Position numbers and translations under genes: made by a program
In this document: positions 20,412 to 28,167 of the stretch, one piece after another
Numbering within the stretch: position 1 is the stretch's first letter
Layout of the letters: the number at the start of each line of letters is the position of its first letter
Notes under the pieces: model-generated
What the model was told of the DNA's origin: nothing
Database searches by the model: none
The model's input: the letters and a program-made list of their open reading frames with translations, nothing else
Assembly: GCF_019511645.1 (NCBI RefSeq)
Contig: NZ_JAEUAX010000001.1
Location: forward strand, 124,001-188,000
Direction: 5' to 3'
Length of the DNA stretch: 64,000 nt
Origin: Microbacterium ureisolvens
Lineage (GTDB): Bacteria; Actinomycetota; Actinomycetes; Actinomycetales; Microbacteriaceae

Positions 20412-21320
20412 ATGACGACCACGACGACGACACGTCGCGGGTCGCTCGCCAGGGCCGAGGCCCGCCAGGCGCTGGGCTTCGCAAGCCCGGCCCTGGTGGG
20501 GCTCGCCCTGTTCACGATCGTGCCCGTCGGGCTCTCGATCGTGATGAGCGTCTACGACTGGCCGACGTTCGGCGACCGCACATTCAGCGGTGTCGACAAC
20601 TACGCCAAGCTGTTCACCAGCAGCCCGGACTTCTGGCCGGCGCTGCGCAATTCCGCGGTCTACACCCTGCTGTACGTGCCGCTCAGCATCGCTCTCTCGC
20701 TCGCGCTCGCGATCGGGCTCGGGCCGCGCATCCGCGGTCGCGGAGCCCTGCGCGTGCTGTTCTTCATCCCGGTCGTCGTGCCCATGGTGGCCAACGTCCT
20801 GGTCTGGAAGATGATGCTCCAGCCGCAGGGCCTGTTCAGCGGCCTGGCGCAGAGCTGGTTCGGCATCACGCTGCCGAACTTCCTCGCCGATCCCTCGTGG
20901 GCGATGATCATGGTGGTCGCCATGAGCGTCTGGCAGGGTCTCGGCTACAACATGCTGATCTTCTCGGCGGCGCTCGAGCAGCTCCCTGAGAGCGTCCTGG
21001 AGGCGGCCGGCATCGACGGCGCCCGGGGCCTCCGCCTCGTCTGGAGCGTCATGATTCCGATGATCTCGCCGTCGATCTTCTTCGCGACGATCATGACGAT
21101 GATCACGGCGCTGCAGGTGTTCGCTCAGCCCCAGCTGCTCACCGGGGGCGGGCCGGGCAACGCCACGAAGCCCCTCGTGATGTTCATCTGGGAGCAGGGC
21201 TTCACATTCGGCGACCTGGGGCTGGCGGCAGCGGCCGCGTGGATCCTTTTCGCGATCATCATCCTCATCACCGGCATGCAGTTCGCCGCGCAGCGGAAGT
21301 GGGTGCACTATGAGCACTGA
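20412..21320 (+). CDS. Sugar ABC transporter permease 1
   Basis: Predicted 302-residue inner-membrane permease of the MalF/UgpA type with six hydrophobic helices. The EAA loop EAAGIDGARGLRLVWSVMIP, which docks the ATPase, is at about residues 198-217. The end overlaps the next permease start by 11 bases. Confidence 0.93.
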   Translation: MTTTTTTRRGSLARAEARQALGFASPALVGLALFTIVPVGLSIVMSVYDWPTFGDRTFSGVDNYAKLFTSSPDFWPALRNSAVYTLLYVPLSIALSLALAIGLGPRIRGRGALRVLFFIPVVVPMVANVLVWKMMLQPQGLFSGLAQSWFGITLPNFLADPSWAMIMVVAMSVWQGLGYNMLIFSAALEQLPESVLEAAGIDGARGLRLVWSVMIPMISPSIFFATIMTMITALQVFAQPQLLTGGGPGNATKPLVMFIWEQGFTFGDLGLAAAAAWILFAIIILITGMQFAAQRKWVHYEH

Positions 21321-22257
21321 CACCGAGACCGATCGGGAAGCGTCGGCGATCGAGCAGACGCTGCTCATGACGTCGGAGGACGAGTTCGTCGAGGAGCCGC
21401 CCGCGCGCCGCCGCACGGCGGTCCGCACCACCGGTGAGCGCATCCGCCTGGTTCTCGCGCACATCTGCGTGTACCTCGCGGCGCTGATCTTCGTCGCCCC
21501 CCTCGTGTACGCCTTCTTCTCGGCGCTCAAGCCGAATGAGGAGATGTTCTCGATGCCGCCGACACTGGTCGGCTCGCAGATCAAGTGGGGCAACTTCGCG
21601 GAGGTCTTCGCCTACGGGCCGTTCCTCACATACATCGGCAACTCGCTGTTCGTCGCGGTGGCCGGCACGCTCGTGGTGCTGATCGTCTCGACGACGGCGG
21701 GTTATGCCTTCGGGCGCCTGCGCTGGAAGGGCCGTGACGCGGTGTTCGTCCTGTTCCTGGCGACGCTCATGGTGCCGGCCGAGGTGCTCGTCATCCCCAT
21801 GTTCCAGGTGATGCAGTGGTTCGGGTGGGTCAACACCTACCAGGCGCTGATCTTCCCGTTCGCCTTCACCGCCTTCGGCACCTTCCTCATGCGGCAGTTC
21901 TTCCGCGGCATCCCCTTCGAGCTCGAAGAGGCGGCACGGGTCGACGGATCGGGGCCGGTGCGCACCTTTCTGCAGATCATCCTCCCGCTGTCGAAGTCCG
22001 CGGTGGCGGTGCTGGCGGTGTTCACGTTCCTCTCGTTCTGGAACAGCTACCTCTGGCCGCTGATCGTGACGGTCGACTACGCGACGCTGGGCACACTTCC
22101 GGTGGGTCTCGCGAGCTTCTCAGGCCTGACCGGCACGCGGTGGGACCTGCAGATGGCGGCGGCCATCATCTCGATGATCCCCACCACGATCCTCGTCATC
22201 GTGCTGCAGAAGCACCTGGTGAAAGGCATCGCGATGGCCGGGCTGGGCGGCCGATGA
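21310..22257 (+). CDS. Sugar ABC transporter permease 2
   Basis: Predicted 315-residue MalG/UgpE-type permease. A charged N-terminal extension of about 50 residues precedes six membrane helices; the EAA loop is EEAARVDGSGPVRTFLQIILP near residue 212. It partners permease 1. The stop overlaps the ROK kinase start (ATGA). No ATPase gene follows, so a shared MsiK-like ATPase encoded elsewhere is assumed. Confidence 0.93.
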   Translation: MSTDTETDREASAIEQTLLMTSEDEFVEEPPARRRTAVRTTGERIRLVLAHICVYLAALIFVAPLVYAFFSALKPNEEMFSMPPTLVGSQIKWGNFAEVFAYGPFLTYIGNSLFVAVAGTLVVLIVSTTAGYAFGRLRWKGRDAVFVLFLATLMVPAEVLVIPMFQVMQWFGWVNTYQALIFPFAFTAFGTFLMRQFFRGIPFELEEAARVDGSGPVRTFLQIILPLSKSAVAVLAVFTFLSFWNSYLWPLIVTVDYATLGTLPVGLASFSGLTGTRWDLQMAAAIISMIPTTILVIVLQKHLVKGIAMAGLGGR

Positions 22258-23234
22258 GCGGGTGCGTATCCGGCTCCGCGGTCGTCGCCGGCATCGACAT
22301 CGGGGGCACGAAGACCGCCGGCGCCCTGGTCGCCGCGGACGGCACGGTGCTCGCGCGCGCGACGCGCGACACCCCGGCCCGGGCCGGCGGCACCGCCATG
22401 GCCGAGACGGCGGCGCTCGTCGTCGAGCAGCTGGCCGACGACGCCGGGGTGCGCCCTGACGCGGTCGGGGTCGGCGCGGCCGGCGTCGTCGACCCTCGCA
22501 GCGGCACGATCCGAGCCGCGTCCGACATGTTCGTCGACTGGGCCGGGTTCCCGCTGGGCGAGCGGCTCGGCGACCGGCTCGACGTCGACGTGCGGGTTGA
22601 GAACGATGTCAACGCCTTCCTCCTCGGTGAGACCGCGTGGGGCTCCGGACGCGGAAGCGACGTCCTCGGTGTGATGCTCGGCACCGGCGTGGGCGGGGCG
22701 CTCGTGCTCGACGGCAGTCTGCGCCACGGTCCGTACGGGGCGGCCGGCGAGATCGGCCACACTCCGGGCTACGGCGACCTGCGGTGCACCTGCGGCCGCA
22801 CCGGCCACCTCGAGACACTGGCCTCCGGCACGTCCATCGCACGGCGCTACGCGGCCGCGACCGGCGATGACGTCGCCTCGGCGCGGGTCATCGCGGAGCG
22901 GGCACGCGTCGGCGATTCGATCGCGAAGTCCGTGTTCGACGATGCCGGGAGAGCGGTCGCGCTCGCCTGCATCTCTGCGGCGACCCTCGTGGACGTGCCG
23001 CTCGCGGTCGTCGGCGGCGGGGTCGCCGCAGCGTGGGACCTCCTCGCGCCTGCCGTGAATGCCACGCTTCTCACGGATCCGCCCGTGTCCGGCGCGCCGT
23101 TGCGCATCGTTCCCGGCACACTGCGCGGTGACGCCGTCGTGCTGGGCGCAGCGGCGCTGGTGGCAGCATCCGATCGATCCGTCCCCTCCGAACAGTTCTC
23201 AGAAGGTGAGCTCCTCCGTGACGTCGCGTCTTGA
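22254..23234 (+). CDS. ROK-family sugar kinase
   Basis: Predicted 326-residue ROK kinase without a DNA-binding domain. The phosphate-binding motif GIDIGGTKTAGALV is at about residues 13-26, and the sugar-binding/catalytic region contains ENDVNAFLLGE. The zinc motif reads CTCGRTGHLE, so the usual third Cys is His. It probably phosphorylates a hexose released from the imported glycan. ATG 22254 overlaps the permease stop; the gene overlaps the next by 17 bases. Glucokinase-like, but the substrate is unknown. Confidence 0.88.
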   Translation: MSGCVSGSAVVAGIDIGGTKTAGALVAADGTVLARATRDTPARAGGTAMAETAALVVEQLADDAGVRPDAVGVGAAGVVDPRSGTIRAASDMFVDWAGFPLGERLGDRLDVDVRVENDVNAFLLGETAWGSGRGSDVLGVMLGTGVGGALVLDGSLRHGPYGAAGEIGHTPGYGDLRCTCGRTGHLETLASGTSIARRYAAATGDDVASARVIAERARVGDSIAKSVFDDAGRAVALACISAATLVDVPLAVVGGGVAAAWDLLAPAVNATLLTDPPVSGAPLRIVPGTLRGDAVVLGAAALVAASDRSVPSEQFSEGELLRDVAS

Positions 23235-24795
23235 CCACGACCAGATCTGGAAGGGTCCTCTGGGCCCGCTGCGTGCGAGCGGTCTCGCCCGACCGCGGAT
23301 CGGCATCGGCGGCATCTCGATCGAGTCCAGCACGTTCTCGCCGCACATCTCCGGCGATGAGGCGTTCACGATCCGCACCGGCGACGAGCTGCTCGCGTAC
23401 TACCCGTTCCTCGCGGAGGGGCAGGAGCTCAGGGATGCTGCGGCCTGGGTTCCGCTGACCCATGGGCGCTCTCTGCCCGGTGGGGCGGTCGCACCCGAGA
23501 CGTACGCGCGCATGAAGCAGGCGATCGTCGAGGGGATCCGCGCGCAAGGCCCGTTCGACGGGTTCTTCTTCGACATCCACGGAGCGATGAGCGTCGTCGG
23601 CATGGACGACGCCGAGGGCGACCTTGCCACGGCGGTGCGAGCGGCGCTCGGGCCCGACACTCTCGTCTCCGCGTCGATGGACCTGCACGGCAACGTGTCG
23701 GACGCGCTCTTCGACGCCGTCGACCTCATCACCTGCTACCGGATGGCGCCGCACGAGGACTGGATGAACACCAAGCAGCGTGCGGTGCACAACCTGCTCG
23801 CGCGGCTGCGGTCTGACGCCGGCTCCGACCCGGACGCCCGTCGCCCGTACAAATCATGGGTGCGCGTTCCGGTGCTGCTCCCCGGCGAGAAGACGAGCAC
23901 GCGTCTCGAGCCGGCGAAGGGGCTGTACGGCACGATCCCGAACATCGAGGAGCTGGAGGGCGTCGTAGACGCCGCGGTGTGGGTCGGCTATGCGTGGGCC
24001 GACGAGCCGCGCTGCCACGCCACCGTCATCGTCACCGGCGACGATCCGGCCGTGATCGCCAGGGAGGCGGAGCGGCTCGGGCGGCGCTACTGGGATGCCC
24101 GCGCGGACTTCGTATTCGTGGGGCCGACGGCGAGCCTCGACGAGGCGCTCGATGAGGCGCTGGGGGACGACGCGCCGCGACCCTACGTGATCTCCGATTC
24201 CGGGGACAACCCGACCGCGGGCGGCGCTGGAGACGTCTCGTGGACGCTGGGTCGTCTGCTCGAGCGGAGCGACCTCGAGGATGCGTCGCGCACGGTGCTC
24301 GCAGCATCCGTGTTCGATCCGGAGGCGGTGCTCGCCGCCCGGGCGGCTGGTATCGGTGCCACCGTGACGGTGAGCGTCGGCGGACGTGTCGACCCCGGCC
24401 CCCGCGGACCGGTCGAGCTCACGGGCGAGGTGCTCTCGATCACGGAGGGTGATCCCGTGGCCGGAACCCAGATCGTGCTGCGCCGAGGAGCGGTGCACGC
24501 GATCATCACCGAGCGACGCAAGCCCTTCCACCATCTCGACGACTTCCGGATGCTGGGGCTGGACCCCGAGACGGCCGACATCGTCGTGGTCAAGATCGGG
24601 TACCTCGAACCAGAGCTCTACGACCTTGCCGCGGGATGGACGCTCGCCCTCACGCCGGGCGGCGTCGACCAGGATCTGCTGCGCCTCGGCCATTCGCGCC
24701 TGCGCCCCGGCACCTACCCGTTCGCCGCGACCGACGATGAGCCCGACCTGTCGCCGCTGGTGACCCGACGCCGGGGTACGGAGGCGCGCGCATGA
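23218..24795 (+). CDS. M81-family (MlrC-like) metallopeptidase
   Basis: Predicted 525-residue protein of the M81/microcystin LR degradation protein MlrC family. Family features are GIGGISIESSTFSP near residue 27, DIHGAMSVVGMDDAEGDL, MDLHGNVSDALFDAVD (a probable zinc ligand His) and ISDSGDNPTAGGAGD. GTG 23218 is chosen because AGAAGG at 23201 lies at suitable distance; GTG 23206 is an alternative. No signal peptide. It sits between the sugar kinase and fucosidase 2 with overlapping ends, so it belongs to the operon. Its job in a sugar pathway is unknown; a deacylase or amidohydrolase role on a modified sugar is only a guess. Confidence 0.85.
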   Translation: MTSRLDHDQIWKGPLGPLRASGLARPRIGIGGISIESSTFSPHISGDEAFTIRTGDELLAYYPFLAEGQELRDAAAWVPLTHGRSLPGGAVAPETYARMKQAIVEGIRAQGPFDGFFFDIHGAMSVVGMDDAEGDLATAVRAALGPDTLVSASMDLHGNVSDALFDAVDLITCYRMAPHEDWMNTKQRAVHNLLARLRSDAGSDPDARRPYKSWVRVPVLLPGEKTSTRLEPAKGLYGTIPNIEELEGVVDAAVWVGYAWADEPRCHATVIVTGDDPAVIAREAERLGRRYWDARADFVFVGPTASLDEALDEALGDDAPRPYVISDSGDNPTAGGAGDVSWTLGRLLERSDLEDASRTVLAASVFDPEAVLAARAAGIGATVTVSVGGRVDPGPRGPVELTGEVLSITEGDPVAGTQIVLRRGAVHAIITERRKPFHHLDDFRMLGLDPETADIVVVKIGYLEPELYDLAAGWTLALTPGGVDQDLLRLGHSRLRPGTYPFAATDDEPDLSPLVTRRRGTEARA

Positions 24796-26135
24796 ACTTC
24801 GAGACCCGCACCGGCCCCGACCTGGGCGACGCAGCGCCCCAATACCCGGAGATGCCGGTGCCGGACTGGTACCGCGACGCGAAGCTCGGCTTCTTCGTGC
24901 ACTGGGGCCTGTACTCGGTGCCCGCGTGGGCGCCGGCCCATCCTCCCGGGGGTGTGCCCACCGAGGACGCCTACGCCCACCACCAGTACGCCGAGTGGTA
25001 CGCCAACACGGTGCGCATAGCGGGCAGCCCGACGTGGGAGCGTCACCAGGAGCGGTACGGTCCCGGCACGAGCTACGAGGACCTCGCGGACCGGTGGGAC
25101 GTCGGAGGGTTCGACGCCGACGCGTTCATCGGCGCGCTCGTGGACGCGGGCGCGCGCTACGTCGTCCCGACGACAAAGCACCACGACGGCTTCTGCCTGT
25201 GGAACACCACCACCACGACGTTCAACGCCGCCCATCGCGGTCCGCGCCGCGACCTGATCGCCGAGCTGCACGACGCGACGCGTCGCGCGAACACGCGGTT
25301 CGGTGTGTACTTCTCGGGCGCGCTGGACTGGCACGTGAGCGACTACCCTCCCATCGAGTCCGACACCGATCTCTTCCGGTTCCGGCGGGGGGACGACTGG
25401 TTCTCGCGCTACGCCGCCGCTCAGCTCGACGAGCTCGTCGACCGCTTCCGCCCCGACCTGCTGTGGAACGACATCGAGTGGCCGGACGGAGGGAAGGGGC
25501 GCGACGACTTCGCAGTCGCCGCCCTCCTGCGCCGCTATCTTGCCGCTGTTCCCGACGGCGCCGTGAACGACCGCTGGGGCGTGCCCCGGCACGGCTTCCT
25601 CACGCGGGAGTACACCCACGTCGCCGACATCGTCGCCCAGCCGTGGGAGTCCACGCGCGGGCTCGGGTACTCGTTCGGGTACAACCAGGCCGAGGATGCG
25701 AGTCACTCGCTTTCGGGTGCGGCCCTCATCCGGCTCCTCGCCGACGTCGTGAGCAAGAACGGCAACCTTCTGATCAATGTCGGCCCGCGCGCCGACGGCT
25801 CGATCCCCGAGCTGCAGCAGGGCGCAATGCGTGATCTGGGCGCGTGGCTGCGCCGCGAAGGCGACGCGATCTACGGCACGCGTCCGTGGGTGCGCGCATA
25901 CGAGCAGACCGGTGCGCCGCGCGCCTACACGTCGGGCGACGGCGTGGTCAACGTGATCGCGCTCGACCCCGCGGCCGGCGAGCTCGAGCTCCCCGGAGAG
26001 CTCGTCGGCAGGCCGGCCCGCTGGGCGGACGGTGCCGAGGCGGCTCTGGAACGCGCAGCCGACGGGCGCGTGCGGGCGAGCATTCCCGATGCCCTCCGCG
26101 CCGAGCCCGCTGTCGCTCTGCGGATCGCGCTGTGA
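24792..26135 (+). CDS. Alpha-L-fucosidase, GH29 family (copy 2)
   Basis: Predicted 447-residue GH29 hydrolase. WYRDAKLGFFVHWGLYSVPAW, TTKHHDGFCLWNT and the nucleophile motif WNDIEWP (Asp227) match canonical alpha-L-fucosidases, and GNLLINVGPRADG follows. No signal peptide, so it is cytoplasmic. It differs from copy 1 around the active site (LFFDF there), so the two probably cleave different linkages. ATG overlaps the M81 stop and its own stop overlaps the GTG of the CutC gene. Confidence 0.93.
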   Translation: MNFETRTGPDLGDAAPQYPEMPVPDWYRDAKLGFFVHWGLYSVPAWAPAHPPGGVPTEDAYAHHQYAEWYANTVRIAGSPTWERHQERYGPGTSYEDLADRWDVGGFDADAFIGALVDAGARYVVPTTKHHDGFCLWNTTTTTFNAAHRGPRRDLIAELHDATRRANTRFGVYFSGALDWHVSDYPPIESDTDLFRFRRGDDWFSRYAAAQLDELVDRFRPDLLWNDIEWPDGGKGRDDFAVAALLRRYLAAVPDGAVNDRWGVPRHGFLTREYTHVADIVAQPWESTRGLGYSFGYNQAEDASHSLSGAALIRLLADVVSKNGNLLINVGPRADGSIPELQQGAMRDLGAWLRREGDAIYGTRPWVRAYEQTGAPRAYTSGDGVVNVIALDPAAGELELPGELVGRPARWADGAEAALERAADGRVRASIPDALRAEPAVALRIAL

Positions 26136-26851
26136 CCGCGGCGATCGTCGAGATCGCGGTGCAGGACGCCGCCGGCGCCCGCGCCGCGATCGGCGCGGGC
26201 GCGGACCGGCTCGAACTCTGTCAGGCCCTCGCAGTCGGAGGCCTCACCCCGTCGATCGGGTCGATCGAAGCGGCGTGCGACGCCGTGGGCGCCGAGCGGG
26301 TGAATGTGCTCGTGCGCCACCGCGGCGGCGGTTTCGTCTACGACCCCGACGAGGTCGCGGTCGTCGCAGCCGATATCCGAGCCTGCGTCGCGCGCGGAGT
26401 CGGCGGTGTCGTGGTCGGTGCCCTCGACGAGGATGGACGGGCGGACCGCGAGGCGCTGAGACGGTGGAAGGATTGCGCGGGCCCCGCCGCACTCGTCTTC
26501 CACCGCGCGATCGACGCGTCGCCGCGCAGCGCCGAGGTGTTCGAAGCCCTGCTCGTCGAAGGCGTCGACCGCGTGCTGACGTCGGGAGGGGCGGCGCGCA
26601 GCATCCAGGGGATCGATCGGCTCGCGGCGTACGCCCGCCTCGCGGGGCCGGCGCTCGAGGTGACCGCGGGCGGGGGAGTGGCGCCGGCCGACATCCCTCA
26701 CCTCCTGCACGCCGGCGTGAACGCCGTGCACCTCTCGGCGCGCCGGCGCGCCGGGCTCGGCGCACCCGCAGGACCAGGCGGCGGGGCGGACGGGCACGAT
26801 GTCACCGACCCCGGCATCGTGGTGGAAGCAGTGGCCGCGGCCCGGCGCTGA
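26132..26851 (+). CDS. CutC-family TIM-barrel protein (copy 1)
   Basis: Predicted 239-residue CutC-family protein. Diagnostic segments are EIAVQDAAGA, GADRLELCQALAVGGLTPS, VLVRHRGGGFVYD, GVVVGALDEDG, VFHRAID and RVLTSGGAA. The family is called copper homeostasis protein after E. coli, but the copper role is doubtful and the fold is a TIM barrel with a probable small-molecule active site. GTG 26132 overlaps the fucosidase stop, placing it inside the sugar operon. I do not assign the symbol because function here is unclear. Confidence 0.88.
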   Translation: MTAAIVEIAVQDAAGARAAIGAGADRLELCQALAVGGLTPSIGSIEAACDAVGAERVNVLVRHRGGGFVYDPDEVAVVAADIRACVARGVGGVVVGALDEDGRADREALRRWKDCAGPAALVFHRAIDASPRSAEVFEALLVEGVDRVLTSGGAARSIQGIDRLAAYARLAGPALEVTAGGGVAPADIPHLLHAGVNAVHLSARRRAGLGAPAGPGGGADGHDVTDPGIVVEAVAAARR

Positions 26852-27084
26852 CCGCGATCGGCTGCGGCGGACCGACTGCGGAGACATTCCCGGGTACAAG
26901 CCGAGCGGCGCCGGCGTGCTCGGGCTCACCAACCCGCTCGCGCGGGCTCAGCGTCCGCTCGTTCCGATTCCGATACCGCATGCCGCGACGCTGGGTTCAC
27001 GGCCTCGGCGTATCACCGCACCGCGACCGCGACTCACATCAGACAGCCTCGCCAACCCGGGCGAGCATCAGGAAAGGAACGGCC

Positions 27085-27291
27085 ATGGACGGGAGCACCC
27101 TGACCTTCACGGCCGACCGGCTCGAGCGCGAGCGGGCGGCCGCCCTGGATCGCGAGAACGAGATGCTCCGCAGCATCGCCGACCGCGGCGCGACGATCAC
27201 GCCCGAGAGCCCGGCGTCACACGTCATCGCCGGCATCGGCGTGTGGTTCCGCCAGCTCTTCACGAGGCCACGGCAGCTGCGATTCTCTTGA
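27085..27291 (+). CDS. Small conserved-looking protein of unknown function
   Basis: Predicted 68-residue protein. The N-terminal half is strongly charged and probably helical (DRLERERAAALDRENEMLRS), the C-terminal part is hydrophobic then basic (HVIAGIGVWFRQLF). AGGAAAGGA ends a few bases before ATG 27085 and a good hairpin terminator follows, so it looks like a real monocistronic gene. Nothing indicates its function. The 233-base gap before it holds no other gene that I can see. Confidence 0.6.
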   Translation: MDGSTLTFTADRLERERAAALDRENEMLRSIADRGATITPESPASHVIAGIGVWFRQLFTRPRQLRFS

Positions 27292-27298
27292 ACCCGTC

Positions 27299-27330
27299 GA
27301 GACCCGCCGCACGGGAGCGCGGCGGGTCTC
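27299..27330 (+). terminator. Terminator after the 68-residue gene
   Basis: GAGACCCGCCGC (27299-27310) pairs perfectly with GCGGCGGGTCTC (27319-27330) around an eight-base loop. Confidence 0.7.
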
Positions 27331-27359
27331 ACCATGTCTGCGACCCGTCGCGCCCGGAC

Positions 27360-27365
27360 TAGGCT
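27360..27365 (+). promoter_or_regulatory. -10 box of CutC copy 2, leaderless
   Basis: TAGGCT is followed by six bases and ATG 27372, with no ribosome binding site. This second cutC-like gene therefore has its own promoter. Confidence 0.65.
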
Positions 27366-27371
27366 CACGGC

Positions 27372-28088
27372 ATGCCCGCTGCGCGCCCTATCGAGATCGC
27401 CGTCCAAGACCCCGCCGGTGCCCGCTCCGCGATCGCCGCAGGAGCCGCGCGCCTCGAGCTGTGCCAAGCGCTGGACGTCGGGGGGCTCACGCCGTCGCTC
27501 GCCACCCTCGAAGCCGTGCTGGCGGCCGTCGACCCTGTGGTCGTCAACGTGCTCGTCCGCCCGCGGGGTGGAGGGTTCGTCTACGACCCTGAGGAGGTCG
27601 CGCTCGTGTCGGCAGACATCCGCGCGTGCGTGGAGCGCGGCGCGGGCGGCGTGGTCGTCGGCGCACTGACTGCCGCCGGCGGTCTCGATGTCGAGGCGCT
27701 GCGCAGATGGCGGGATGCTGCGGGCCCGGCGACCCTCGTCTTCCACCGCGCGGTCGACGCCGCCGCCGACCCGTCGGCCGTCTTCGACGCTCTGGTGGCC
27801 GAGGGTGTCGACCGGGTGCTCACCTCGGGCGGAGCGCCGCGCTCCATCGACGGGCTTGCGATGCTGGCGGCATTCGCGCAGCGTTCGGGGGGCGTCGAGG
27901 TGATGGCGGGCGGCGGCGTGCAGCCGGCCGACATCCCGGCCCTGTTCGCAGCCGGGGTCGACGCGGTGCACCTGTCCGCGCGAGTGCGCGCCGGCCACGA
28001 TGCGCCATCCGGGCCGGGTGGCGGCTCAGCGGGGCACGACGTGACCGACCCTGCTCTCGTGGCGGAGGCCGTCGCCGCCGCCGGGTGA
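27372..28088 (+). CDS. CutC-family TIM-barrel protein (copy 2)
   Basis: Predicted 238-residue paralog of the gene at 26132, alike over the full length and sharing most diagnostic blocks (LELCQALDVGGLTPS, GGGFVYDPEEVALVSADIRAC, VDRVLTSGGAPRSI, AGHDVTDPALV). It probably arose by local duplication, with the 68-residue gene now in between. Unlike copy 1 it is not coupled to the sugar operon: it has a leaderless promoter and follows a terminator. Function as uncertain as for copy 1. Confidence 0.87.
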   Translation: MPAARPIEIAVQDPAGARSAIAAGAARLELCQALDVGGLTPSLATLEAVLAAVDPVVVNVLVRPRGGGFVYDPEEVALVSADIRACVERGAGGVVVGALTAAGGLDVEALRRWRDAAGPATLVFHRAVDAAADPSAVFDALVAEGVDRVLTSGGAPRSIDGLAMLAAFAQRSGGVEVMAGGGVQPADIPALFAAGVDAVHLSARVRAGHDAPSGPGGGSAGHDVTDPALVAEAVAAAG

Positions 28089-28167
28089 GGCAACCGTCCG
28101 GCAGCCGTACACCGGATGATCGCCGGGGCGCCCGCGCCGGTTCACCTCGCCGAGTCACGGTCGGCTC

